Assembly: GCA_035578905.1 (NCBI GenBank)
Contig: JAQJVL010000046.1
Span: 2,602,730 to 2,666,729, forward strand
Direction of reading: 5' to 3'
DNA from: Stictocephala bisonia
Lineage: Eukaryota; Arthropoda; Insecta; Hemiptera; Membracidae
DNA: 64,000 bases
Part shown: positions 11,078 to 22,205 of the stretch, piece after piece
Layout of the letters: every line of letters starts with the position of its first letter
Position numbering within the stretch: the first letter of the stretch is position 1
The notes under the pieces: model-generated
The model's input: only the letters and a program-made list of their open reading frames with translations
Databases searched by the model: none
What the model was told of the DNA's origin: nothing
Made by a program: the position numbers and the translations under genes

Positions 11078-12356
11078 TATATATCCCATGGGGCCTAGTC
11101 AGCTACCATTAATCTTTAAATTCTGTGGTACGTCAGGGTCAGAAAGCAAGATATCATTGAGTAAAAAATAAAAAATGGGAAAGGAAATAAAAAAATGAGA
11201 TCTTCCACCACAAAGCTAAATCCAGGCTGGCAATCCATTTGAGTCCGACTATCTCTAAACCCCATTTACTCTTCCAATAATTGCTTCTATCCACCCCTGC
11301 TCTAAACAGATTTAACAGCACACAATCCTTTCAAGGAAGTTTCAAGCTATCGCAGGATGTGATTACATCCTTGTTCTAACCTTAAAACACATAATACGAA
11401 AATGTTGTACTTAGGTATACTAAAACCAAACTTACAGTATTTAATACGTTTGTGGAGAAAATAACAAAGTGTAGATTAAGTCTATTTAGATAAAAATAAC
11501 AAAGCAGTTATAATTGTTTGAACTCAGAGAATATTGCATGGATGCCTTCAGAATACCTGGCTGTATACTCAGGGTTTTAGTATGCGTATGGTTGGATATG
11601 AGAATTCATTAATAGGCAAGAGGCCTGTATATTTTTAACAGCGGTAATAAAAGCGTAATAACAATAACAGCATCGTTTGATACCCATGTAGCTCATACGT
11701 AATTGTTGAGATTTCGCTTGTAAAGTATACAACTGTTTTAATACAATACATACACATGCGGAAAAAAATAACTTATATAGCCTTGAAATAGACGTACACT
11801 AGGCAAACAAATATTGATTTTGATTATTGATTTGATTATTTAATAATTATTGTTTAATCCTAAAGAGTGAAATTTATTGGTGACTAGTTTAAACATTCTT
11901 TGTTTATTTATATGACTAACTGAAAAATGGTGGCTAATATTTGAATTTTATACTGTAAAAATACGAGTTACTATGTACGTACTTTCCATCTAAATTTCTT
12001 ATAGCAAGCAATAGTGCTTGAATGCCTTTTACTAAGTGCCTTCACATTTATTCACCTTCTCAATACATTTTAATGATTAGTCACTATCAAATCTACGTTT
12101 TTCTGATAAATATTCCAATAAAAACGCTCCAATAGGGTGATTTTTTAATAGATGTAATGAGGTGATGATAATAGATAAGAAGATGGATAAACTTACCCTG
12201 GAAGTGGAAGACACTACATAGAACATTGAGCCTTATTGATCTAGTTAAAATTGGTAGGGTATGTGAGTCCTCTGTAATGCAGTAAGCATACAAATAACCA
12301 GCCCAAATAATGGTGTTCTAGAGGTGTACAGGAGTCGTACATAAAGGCCTGCCTAC

Positions 12357-12636
12357 CTGGCCGTACCAGAGAGCCAGGCCTGCACGGCTGGAACCACGTC
12401 CAACTCCGCCCAGCGTGACGACTGCTGCAGGACCACAGTCTTGGAGTCGAGAAGAACGCGTTTCCCTCCAGTGGCCACCTGATACACCTTCAAGAACAAC
12501 TGGGATGACACGCCTCCTAAGGGTGCCACCACAAACACGCGCAAGGTCGCTTGGTCCACGGTCGCGTTCCTCTCCCCCACAGGGAAGAAGAGCAGCTCAT
12601 GACCACCTTTGTAGTTCTGGACGTACGACGATTCCC
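12357..12636 (-). CDS. TGF-beta ligand, propeptide exon
   Basis: This exon encodes part of the latency-associated propeptide of the ligand whose mature domain is at 8362-8881. It starts after acceptor TTTTTTGTACAG (to 12637) and stops at donor GCCAG|GTAGGC (12356). The 280-nt reading gives ATLRVFVVAPLGG, LFLKVYQVATGGKR, then SSRWAELDVVPAVQAWLSG. The beta-strand, W-x-x-L-D-V and AVQAWL pattern is typical of TGF-beta propeptides. The final two bases (AG) need one base from the next exon to complete Arg, and the terminal exon supplies exactly one, giving ...SGTAR-NLGLEVEC. Exons for the signal peptide and first part of the propeptide should lie further upstream on this strand; I could not identify them. 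Confidence 0.88.
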
Positions 12637-12879
12637 CTGTACAAAAAATCACACTTACAGTCAGCCATCTACATAGTCTGAATTTTCATAAATGAAGTAT
12701 TTATAATATCGCTTGATATTAATGTTTAAATAAAAATAAAAACAGTTATTATTATTATTTATTTTGTTTTTTAAGCTTTAAAGCTTGATTTTGTAGTAAT
12801 GATTCAGAATGTTTTTATCTATTTTATTATAGCATCTTGCATGTATCTTAGACGTAACCTATTACAATGTTGATTTGAT
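12637..12879. other. Intronic or intergenic AT-rich sequence
   Basis: This lies upstream (minus strand) of the propeptide exon and is probably intronic. No coding signal is seen. Confidence 0.5.
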
Positions 12880-14410
12880 TGACGGCCAAACTAGCATATT
12901 TGAATCTCTAACAAATTTATTTCTTAGAAATATATTCCATCTCATCTGAAACTCGCAAAATTCATCCCCATTAATAAGAAATGGTATGACATCCTTGTTA
13001 CAAACTATCGACTAATAGCATTAATAGCAATATTTTCAAAATTGATTGAAAATTTTGTATTAATCTGTGACTTAAACCATCTTACAAAACATTATCTAGA
13101 AATAAAACAACAACATTGCTTCACAAAACTCAAATCTTCAATAAGCCATAAAAAATTAATTGACCACATGATTGACCAGGTTGAAAAAAAAACACTTCAA
13201 CGGCAATCTTAATCGGTTTCAGTCAACTTCTTGACAAACTAACTCCATTGGAAAGTTTTGGTTTTGCAGTAGAATGATTACAGAGTTACTTAATAGGCAG
13301 ACAATTATTTTTTAATAATCAAATTTGGAATCATTATTTATCTCAAGTAAGGTAATAACTTTTTCTTGTACAAAGAAGAGTCTCCCAAGGTTTAGTCTTG
13401 GGCCAATGTTCTTTACACTCTTCACCAATGATCTAGAAGTACCTGGAAGCACATACCACAACTATGAAGAGCGCAGTTGACACTGTTTTATTGTTAGCTA
13501 ATAAATCACCTGAAGAACTGGAAACTAAATCATATATTGCCATGAAAATGGACATGGCAATTATCAATACCTCTGTACGTGTATGGGTGGGCGGGCGGTT
13601 CAATACCACTGTACGTATATGGGTGGGCGGGCGGGTCAATTCCACTGTACGTGTATGGGTAGGCACATGCACGTGTGGATTACCAAATGCTGCGTCTATA
13701 ATAGACGTGTTAGTATCTCCGGGTATCAGGATTGCGTCTACCAAAGACTTTGACCTCATGTAGCATAGACTTAGTTTTAAGTAGCGTTTTTTTACTACGC
13801 ACGGCATGATAATGAAGCATGCACATTAGGTTGATTTGAAGAAACTAAATACTTATAACAACTTTTAAACTCTACTTAGCCCTACGTAGAGAGGTAGTAA
13901 TATTGTCAAAGTAATTGTTTTGCAATAAATGAGACTAACTCCAACAAATCATATAAGGAAGTAAGCAGGAACAAACGTCCCATCCGCCATCTGAAGAAGC
14001 TGTGACTTATGAAACATATTTAGTGTAATTATTGACGATTATCTGATATGGACACCTCAGATTGACTACCTATGCGGTAAATTGTGTTCTCGACTTTTTT
14101 TAATGAACAGAATTAAAAATATGAATATATGAAACTGGTTTTTTCACCATAGCAGGAGAAAAAAACATCTGATGCCAATAATAACCTATTTCTCCTAATC
14201 GAAAAAAGAGTTTGTTTGGCTGGCTTAAAACCAAGAGAAAGCTGTCAACTCACATCCATTGTCCTTGTCGTCTTGACAGCAGTGTATATTCTGCAAACAG
14301 TGACCTAGTAAATTACCTTAAAGCATCCAGAGCTGCTACACTCATAATTACAATACCAGGCACACTGCAGATTTCCATGTCCTTGTTCCCCACCTGACCT
14401 TATTTGAGGA
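12880..14410 (+). pseudogene. Decayed LINE reverse transcriptase, interrupted by a minisatellite
   Basis: Reading across frameshifts gives successive non-LTR reverse-transcriptase motifs in the right order. They are PINKKWYDILVTNYRLIAL and IFSKLIENF (12970-13060), then RVSQGLVLGPMFFTLFTNDL (13375-13435, the PQG block), DTVLLLANKSPEEL (13480-13520, remnant of YADDT), a WFxxN-K-LN remnant (13835-13880), then IIDDYLIWTPQIDYLC (14035-14085) and AGLKPRESC (14220-14250). Many stops and frameshifts make it non-functional. A 36-bp minisatellite block (13568-13668) and some flanking unique sequence interrupt the frame after the active-site remnant. It is in antisense orientation to the TGF-beta gene, probably within one of that gene's introns or upstream of it. 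Confidence 0.8.
13568..13668 (+). repeat. 36-bp minisatellite, about 3 copies
   Basis: Units read CACTGTACGTGTATGGGTGG followed by a CGGGCGGGTCAATAC-like tail. The same unit forms the arrays at 14728, 21496, 42640 and 44703. Confidence 0.88.
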
Positions 14411-14727
14411 GAAGCCATTTTCATTGGAGCCAAAATAGGTGAAACAGTGGTTGCTTAAAAACCTATTTTGTACATTTGTAAAGTGGTTAGACCAAGACTG
14501 CCACTTACAAGAAATGTAATACTGAACTAGTATTCTTTATGGGCAGACTAGTTTACGTCTCTCTGGGTATATTGCTATTAAGTGAAGTGAGGGTTTCTTC
14601 CATGTTTTAGTACATATTTCCACCATTTCCAGTTGTGGTAAACAGATTATAGAGCTACTGTTTTCTACTATGTTCATATAGTATCTTCATTTGGTGCTCT
14701 ACTTGGTCTTGGAGTTTCGATTCACCC
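14411..14727. other. LINE remnant flank, nothing further recognised
   Basis: This may be the tail region of the decayed LINE. I could not define a 3' end, and nothing else is supported. Confidence 0.4.
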
Positions 14728-14960
14728 ACCATCCCTTACAGTGGTATTAACCTACCCACCCACCCATACTCGTACAGTAGTATTGGCTCACCCGCGCGCT
14801 CATAAACGTACAGTGGTATTGACCCACCGGCCTACCACTACACGTACAGTGATATTATTAACCCACCCGGACACCCATACTCGTACAGATGTATTGACCC
14901 ACCCACTCACCCAAACACGTACAGTAGTAACGACCCACCCACCCATACACGTGCAGCCAA
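14728..14960 (-). repeat. 36-bp minisatellite, about 6 diverged copies, inverted orientation
   Basis: Units read CCCACCCATACTCGTACAGT followed by a GGTATTGAC-like spacer, the reverse complement of the 13568 block. Copies are more diverged from one another than in the 42640 array. Confidence 0.88.
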
Positions 14961-15172
14961 AGAGGAACATCTAACTTAAGTTACCTTAATTCTTAAAATA
15001 TATGACTAATTTATGACCCTAATAGTTTTTAACGATCTTGTCAATAAAGTAAAGTGAAAGTCACCGCGCGTTTATTAATGGAAGCGTGAATGTAACTTTA
15101 TATGAATTCTACTCATAGGCAAAGGTGAAAAACACCTCTTGTGTTATAAGAAAAAAGTGCATTTTTATATTA
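14961..15172. other. Spacer, nothing recognised
   Basis: No supported feature. Confidence 0.45.
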
Positions 15173-15853
15173 TTAGGGTGGACAGAAATATGGAAACTCT
15201 TTCATAACTTTTCTATGACTTCAGTGGTAAAATTGAAATCTTGTAAATCATCATGGTTAAAAAGAACACACTTTTTAACACCATTAGCAACATTTCATCT
15301 TTTCAGGGGGACGGCCCACGTAGAGTTTATAACTCAATAACTCAAAAAAATTAATTATCAAATTATCTATGGAAAAAAATAACGCTGTTGTGAAAGCAGT
15401 TCCATATTCCATACGCTTTCACAACAACCTTATTTTTTCATAGATAACTTGTTAATTTAATTTCTTTAATAATTGTGTTCCATAAAGTATAATTTTTGAT
15501 CAGAATAATTTACTTAAAATCGTTAAATACTGGAGAAATATTGTTTTTAAAATTAGTTACTTTGAAATTCAAATTACCGCTACTCTGGAAAACATAAACC
15601 TTTCGAAGTCCGGTCTGCAGTAATTAATTTCTCTTGAATAGACCTTTAATTTGATACCAAATTCGACCGAGGCTTATATTAAAGATTTTCGTTCAATTTC
15701 AAAAGGAATATGAATTTGAAATTCGTCCTCCTGAAAATATGGCGTCAAAAACTGTGTTCTTTGTAACCATGATGATGTACAAGATTTCACTTTTACCAGG
15801 AAAGTCATAGAAAGGTTGTGAAAGCGTTTCCATAGTTTTTTTTTTCCACTCTG
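15173..15853. mobile_element. Inverted-repeat MITE, about 680 bp
   Basis: The left part (AGGGTGGACAGAAATATGG, GAAATCTTGTAAATCATCAT) pairs with the right part reading inward from CCACTCTG at 15846-15853. A central perfect stem (CTATGGAAAAAAATAA against its complement, 15368-15445) is included. A TA follows the right end. The terminus CAGAGTGG resembles those of the elements at 10225 and 4322, which suggests related mariner-like MITE families. No coding capacity. Confidence 0.75.
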
Positions 15854-16884
15854 TATATATATCATCATTATATTTTATCGTTTAGGATCATTTTATTTTC
15901 TTTGTTTTAGTACAAAGGCAAAAAGTACATGTGCATGATGAAGTGGATGACTATATAAAGCATTGTATATCATATCATCTCTAATATTAATTTCTTGTAT
16001 TACCAAAATGAGTGAAGCTGTGAAAGCGTTGACTTGTGAGGTAGGTGTCTCTCTGAAGCCGTTGGCGTTTGTTTTCCCGCATCGTCTGCAGATATATCTC
16101 ATATTTTGCTGCATACTCAGACTCACTGATGTTCATCTATTGACAGAACAATATATTTGAAAACTTATTGAATCCAAATTAATTGATCTCTTATATGTTC
16201 TACCTGTCATATAGTGTTGTGATGTATCCATTAAAATACAGCAAAACAAAACTGCTATAACACAAATCCAGTGACTAAACACAAGTTACTCGTATTTCAA
16301 TTTGCGATGAGATTCTAGGCAATTGTGTTTATTCTTTACAACTTTAATTCGATTTTGAAACCAACAATATACTTGATATTGTTAGAAGATGTCTACAATA
16401 TCAGTGCATAGTGTATGAGTGATAAAAAGACGGCGCAATTATATGATTTGTTTGGATTACTCCCACCAAAACGTCAAACTTTCTTACTTTTTATAATGCG
16501 TATATCACTTACTGTGCTATCGTCTATGAAAGTAACAAAGTGTGGTCCTTTAAAGATCATCAGCATAAACTTAAGCAAATGTAGCAAATAGTAGAAAAAT
16601 CTAAATCCAAGATAAAAATATTTCAAACCAAAAGAAACCAACTTCGGAACTTCCTCGGAAAACAGCTAAAGAATTGCTTTGAAGTAAATATACAAAACTT
16701 TGCAATATTGGCTCCTTTGAAGATCAAGCTGAATAAAGTAGGAATGTTCAATGTTTTCTTCACGAACAATATCCAAAACATTTTATGCACAGCTTATATT
16801 ATTTTTCACTTGCGTATAAAATGAAAATTATTGATAAAATGGCCCTGCTTTAAACGTAACACATTGACAATTAGTTATTGAGAA
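15854..16884. other. AT-rich sequence; possible exon-like spot near 16008-16090
   Basis: Most of this stretch shows nothing. A small GC-richer patch near 16008-16090 has, on the plus strand, AAAATGAGTGAAGCTGTG ending at a donor-like GAG|GTAGGT (16040/16041), and on the minus strand an acceptor-like ATATCTGCAG. Neither strand gives a recognisable protein, so I do not call an exon. Confidence 0.35.
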
Positions 16885-17115
16885 TATGTAATAAAAGTTA
16901 AAGTTAAAGTTGGTCTTATTTTACCAGACGAAGTTAGGGCTAAGAAGCCATCTCTGACACTTAACCTGGGGACCAACGGCTTTAAGTGACTTCCGAACCA
17001 CGGGAGCGGCAAAGCAAAAACTGTAACTGGTCTTATCGTGAATCGAACCCGGATCATTTCCGTGGCAAGCCATCACCTTAGCCCCATAGCTAAGCATGAG
17101 TTTTGTAGTGCTTAA
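16885..17115 (-). mobile_element. tRNA-derived SINE
   Basis: On the minus strand a tRNA-like head has an A-box-like TTAGCTATGGGGCTAAGG and a B box GGGTTCGATTC about 35 bp later. A body containing AAGCCGTTGGTCCCCAGG and an A/T-rich TTAACTTTAACT tail near 16895-16910 follow. The head, body and short-repeat tail are the layout of an insect tRNA-related SINE. Flanking duplications were not resolved. Confidence 0.7.
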
Positions 17116-17139
17116 GGCATGATGAACACATAACATCAT

Positions 17140-18590
17140 ATACTCCTGTCATATATTGGTGTATATTGCAGGTAGGTTGTAGAGCTTAGGACATAATAAA
17201 CTCACTCAGATGATATAATTCTGTGATATGTTGGTGTATATATTGTTCGTTGGTTTTAGTGTTCAGTGCATACTGAGTTTGATGCAACATATACTCCTGT
17301 CATATGTTGTTGTATATTGTACGTAGGTTGTAGTGTTTAGTGCATACTGAGTTCGATGCATCATATACTCCTGTCATAAGTTGTTGTATATTGTACGTAG
17401 GTTGTACCGTTTAGTGCATACTGAGTTCGATGCATCATATACTCCTGTCATATGTTGTTGTTTATTGTACGTAGGTTGTACTGTTTAGAGCATACTGAGT
17501 TCGATGCATCATATACTCCTGTCATATGTTGTTGTATATTGTACGTAGGTTGTACTGTTTAGAGCATACTGAGTTTGATGCATCATATACTCCTGTCATA
17601 TGTTGTTGTATATTGTACGTAGGTTGTAGTGTTTAGTGCATACTGAGTTCGATGCATCATATACTCCTGTCATATGTTGTTGTATATTGTACGTAGGTTG
17701 TACCGTTTAGTGCATACTGAGTTCGATGCATCATATACTACTGTCATATGTTGTTGTATATTGTACGTAGGTTGTACTGTTTAGTGCATACTGAGTTTGA
17801 TGCATCATATACTCCTGTCATATGTTGTTGTATATTGTACGTAGGTTGTACCGTTTAGTGCATACTGAGTTCGATGCATCATATACTCCTGTCATATGTT
17901 GTTGTATATTGTACGTAGGTTGTACCGTTTAGTGCATACTGAGTTCGATGCATCATATACTACTGTCATATGTTGTTGTATATTGTACGTAGGTTGTACC
18001 GTTTAGTGCATACTGAGTTCGATGCATCATATACTCCTGTCATATGTTGTTGTATATTGTACGTAGGTTGTACTGTTTAGAGCATACTGAGTTTGATGCA
18101 TCATATATTCCTGTCATATGTTGTTGTGTATTGTACTTAGGTTGTAGTGTTTAGTGCATACTGAGTTTGATGCATCATATACTCCTGTCATATGTTGTTG
18201 AATATTGTACTTAGGTTGTAGTGTTTAGTGCATACTGAGTTTGATGCATCATATACTCCTGTCATATGTTGTTGAATATTGTACGTAGGTTGTACTGTTT
18301 AGAGCATACTGAGTTTGATGCATCATATACTCCTGTCATAAAAGCAATCATATACTCCTGCCATATGTTGTTGTATATTGTACGTAGGTTGTACTGTTTA
18401 GTGCATACTGAGTTTGATGCATCATATACTCCTGTCATATGTTGTTGTATATTGTACGTAGGTTGTAGTGTTTAGTGCATACTGAGTTTGATGCATCATA
18501 TACTCCTGTCATATGTTGTTGTATATTGTACGTAGGTTGTAGTGTTTAGTGCATACTGAGTTCTATGCATCATATACTCATGTGAATTGT
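17140..18590 (+). repeat. 74-bp tandem repeat, about 19 copies
   Basis: CATACTGAGTT recurs at 17269, 17343, 17417 and 17491, a 74-bp period. Units contain TGCATCATATACTCCTGTCA and TTGTACGTAGGTTGTA. One unit near 18340-18370 carries a short irregular segment. The first units (17140-17290) are the most diverged, while the interior is uniform. Confidence 0.95.
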
Positions 18591-19499
18591 TTTATATATT
18601 TCAACCATCAGAGATTATCTAACTTGAGCAACAAGTCAAACTATCGAAAGAGTGAAATATATTTTTAAACTATTACATTAGAACTATCTTAGATGCTGTC
18701 GTGTGATGAAACTAGTGGTTTACGTAACGGATAACTTATGCTGTTTTCCGTTGAAAGTTTAACGATTTGCTAACTTTAAGGCGTGTCATATCACCAAAAC
18801 TCCGTTTTGATCGTTGAGTTTTAAATACGAAACTGGCTCATAACTCCAACTAACCACCTTTGTCTTATAGCTTACCAACGTAATTGTGTCTTAGTTAAGA
18901 AGTTCGTGGCTTCGTTATATCTTCATAGAGGACTAAATAGTTGAGAGACGCCTTCACAGCATCACGTGGTTTAGTAATTGTCTCATAACACAATAAACTA
19001 AACTGTCGCATAGTTCACAGATGTGGCGAGGTATGTGGCAGGAATGTACTTCATTGATGTCGGAGAGAGTGCTGGGGTGGTATTACTAATATGTTGTTCC
19101 ACTTTTCGGACACTCTTACGTACATAAAACTCAGTTTAATTGAACTAACTGACTGGAATTGACCCTCCATCAACTCCCCCCCCTTCCTTTTATAATGTAA
19201 ATACTGGTCAACAAAAGTATGCAATTCTGTTATAATAAATAAAATACTTGTTTTTTCAATTTAAATTATATTGCATTTAGAAAGAACATTGTGTTCAAAA
19301 AAATAATTTTATAATTGAGCAATTTCAACTATGTCAATGAATGGACAGTAAAGTTTTGAAAATCGTTCACTCTTAACTTCTCTAAGAAAATCAACCCTCA
19401 GAAAATTGTTTACTGTACACGTATACCTCTTAACAGAATAAAACGTTTAACTCGGGCATAATTTTTGTAAATCCTCCGTTTGATAAAGAGAGCTAAATG
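18591..19499. other. No gene recognised
   Basis: Mixed AT-rich sequence with a C tract near 19178-19186. No exon or repeat array could be supported. Confidence 0.5.
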
Positions 19500-19645
19500 A
19501 TTTTTTTAAGGTCACTCACCAGTTCATGGGCCTGCAGGCCTGTGCGCGAGTACCGACCGTTGGCTCAGTGAGGATTCGAACCTTAGCTTGCTCTCGGTAG
19601 TCCGAAGCCTTAGCCACTGAGCCACTGAGCCACCACGCCGGCAAA
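19500..19645 (-). mobile_element. Short tRNA-derived SINE copy
   Basis: The minus strand gives GGCGTGGTGGCTCAGTGGCT (A box, with GGCTCAGT duplicated), then GGACTACCGAGAGC, then the B box GGTTCGAATCC, then a body with CAGGCCTGCAGGCCC and an A run at 19501-19507. The duplicated A-box region and missing acceptor stem argue for a SINE rather than a functional tRNA. Confidence 0.7.
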
Positions 19646-20164
19646 ATCTTTTAACATATGAAAAGCGTTTGCATAGAAATATTAAAGTTTTATATTACAG
19701 GCCTAAACCATTTTCAGTGTGTGAGTTATTTAAATAAATAAAATCAACATTTTCATTTAAGAAGTTGAAACTTGAAACGACAAGGTTCGCTTCGTCTGTT
19801 ATACCGTACTCAAAATACACAAGAAGATAGGCCAATAATTATTTTACGCTTAACCATTATAAAATCCATATTAATAATACGTAAATAGGTAAACAGGCTG
19901 CTATTTTTAGATAGTTGCGTTATAAGTTTATAAGTGTGTCGCTACCAGACTCCCACGCGTTGCCAGTGAGAAAGATAACCCTCCCACTTGTTATTATCTA
20001 AGCCTACGGCCTTCTCGTCAATTTCCTCACCGATGTAACTTACTCAACAAAATTAAGTGGCTAAATTTCAAAACCTAACCTAGACCAACATTTTATAATA
20101 ATTTATTTTAGACTTGACAGCGTAAACCAATAACACACATATACCATTGCTAGAAGACCATCAA
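19646..20164. other. No gene recognised
   Basis: AT-rich sequence with a modestly GC-richer patch near 19940-20030. No supported feature. Confidence 0.5.
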
Positions 20165-20720
20165 GGCCTACATAAAAGTACGTTGTTCAGCAGGTGCCGT
20201 CTTTTCCCTAAATAAAAGGTCCTTCCTGTAACACCTAAACACTGAACTACTTATAGGAGCACGGCTCAGCAGGTGCCATATTTTACCTTGAGTCAAAGGT
20301 CCTTCCTGTAACACCTAAACACTGAACTACTTATAGGAGCACGGCTTAGCAGGTGCAATATTTTCCCTTGAGTAAAAGGTCCTTCCTGTAACACCTAAAT
20401 ACTGAACTACTTATAGGAGCACGGCTTAGCAGGTGCCTTGAGTCAAAGGTCCTTTCTGTAACACCTAAATACTGAACTACTTATAGGAGCACGGCTCAGC
20501 AGGTGCAATATTTTTCCTTGAGTAAAAGGTCCTTCCTGTAACACCTAAATACTGAACTACTTATAGGAGCACGGCTCAGCAGGTGCGTTATTTTTCCTTG
20601 AGTAAAAGGTCCTTCCTGTGACAAATAAACGCTGAACTACTTATGGAAACACGGTTCAGCGAGGGACATTTTTTTCCAGAGAAAAAGGTCCTTAAAATAC
20701 CTAAACACAACACGAGATAT
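20165..20720 (+). repeat. 80-bp tandem repeat, about 7 copies
   Basis: CCTTCCTGTAACACC occurs at 20221, 20301, 20381, 20451, 20531 and 20611. The period is 80 bp, with one 10-bp shorter copy. Units contain ACTTATAGGAGCACGGCT and CAGCAGGTGC. Copies decay to the right, and faint homology continues to about 20790. Confidence 0.92.
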
Positions 20721-21495
20721 GGACAAATGTGTCAGAAGGTGCCGTAAAAAGTTCCTTAAATAATAAGTCCTTCGTGTATCACCTAAACAATAAACTGCCC
20801 AGTAATTGCCAACACATTTAACGGTATACATTGATTTACTGTCATTGCAATTGCAGAGCATGAAGTCTACAATACGACCTTTAATCACTGCAGTCTCTCA
20901 CACTTAGTTGGACTAACATAAAAATCTTAAAAGTTCATGCGACCTCTTTTACGCTTTTGAAGTGAATATTTTGTCTTTGACCTCTGGCAAAATGTCTCCG
21001 CAAATGGAGAATTAAATTTCTGATCGTTCTTTGAGGGTCCTAATGAGTTTTAAAAAGAGTAAAATTTATGAAAGGCTCTTAAAAAATAACGCAATATATT
21101 TTATACATACGTCTTATTTTATATACAGAATAAGACGGTACTCAACTTCACATGATTCGATTTGGCCCATACGTAAATAATAATATAATATATGTTAGTA
21201 CGTTGATACTGAATGTATTTATGCATGTTATAATTAAGAATCATTAGTGCATATTCGGACAATAATAAAGTTTATATAAACTTGTCAAATACCAGGATAC
21301 TTAGTTCTAAATGACATTCAGTTATTCCAACGTATTTCCACGAAATGTTACTTTGAATCTGAATATCAAGTAGGAAACGATGCAAATTATAACGGGGAAT
21401 AACACGAGGCCATCACGTTACCTGCTGTGGTTATTACATACTATATTAATTATATAACATCAATTATATCAATTTTTTATAAGTGCTTGATTGGG
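20721..21495. other. No gene recognised
   Basis: This contains the degenerate tail of the 80-bp array to about 20790, then AT-rich sequence with no exon or repeat that I can support. Confidence 0.5.
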
Positions 21496-21570
21496 GTAGT
21501 ATTGACCCACTTACCCATACACGTACAGTGCTATTGACCCTCCCACCCACCCACACACGTACACTGGCGA
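21496..21570 (-). repeat. 36-bp minisatellite, 2 copies
   Basis: GACCCACTTACCCATACACG followed by TACAGTGCTATTGACCCT and a second unit match the 36-bp family seen at 14728 and 44703 in the same orientation. Confidence 0.85.
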
Positions 21571-21611
21571 GGTACCAAACACGCATAATATCTCATTGGG
21601 CGTGTTTGAAG

Positions 21612-22205
21612 GTGCTGTAATATAATAAACTTTTTTAATAATAAACTTTATTTATTCCTCAAAAAATATATAAAAACATTTTACATAAATTATAAAGGAA
21701 TTATAGCCACTGTTTCTAGTAATCGTGGCTAGCTCAACTTAAACATTCTAGTAAACAAAACAAAGGACAGTCAAAACTTATCAAAAGAAAATCAAGCGGT
21801 CCGCCGCAGTGTGCACAGTCCAAGGTTGACGTTTCCTGTCAACTACTTGATAGGCTACAATGTGTACAGTATTTGGGCTTACGTATTATTAATTAACTAT
21901 TTAATATTAATTTTATAAACTTGTTACTTAGGCTAATACTGTAAATAAATGATCAATTTCATCTAAATTAAATAACCACTTCTTCACTTTAATAGAATAC
22001 TTTTTAAAATTATTACAGTTTTTTATTTCTGATGGCAAATAATTTATAAATTTTGGTCCCAGAAAAGAAAAGCTTTTTTTGAAGATTGATTTATTCACCT
22101 TAGGTCTTACTATCAGTCCCATTGCATCGCCTCTTGTTCTTGGGTAAATTCTATCATTTCTGATGTTTCCGCTTTTTTTAAAGAACATTTTTAAAACTTT
22201 AAATA
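21612..22205 (-). pseudogene. 3' end fragment of a non-LTR retrotransposon
   Basis: On the minus strand, 21928-22188 encodes a C-terminal reverse-transcriptase tail. It has the pattern SFSFLGPKFINYLPSEIKN followed by FKKYSIKVKKWLF, comparable to the final 45 residues of the intact LINE at 33963-35362 (AFNKLPSNIK). About 300 bp of 3' UTR follow, ending with AATAAA and an A/T-rich tail near 21615-21640. The rest of the element is absent, so this is a 5'-truncated insertion. Confidence 0.75.

Larger units (their letters stand above)
8882..12356 (-). other. Intron of the TGF-beta ligand gene
   Basis: This 3.5-kb intron is bounded by donor AG|GTAGGC at 12357/12356 and acceptor TTGCAG at 8882. It holds an 11- to 12-unit TA microsatellite (9287-9311), a T tract near 8943, and a long hairpin MITE (10225-11077). 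I see no further coding exon in it; the short open frames inside are AT-rich and have no splice context. Confidence 0.75.

Noticed and set aside
19560..19640. tRNA gene
   Set aside because: A and B boxes are good but GGCTCAGT is duplicated, no full cloverleaf forms, and a SINE-like body follows.
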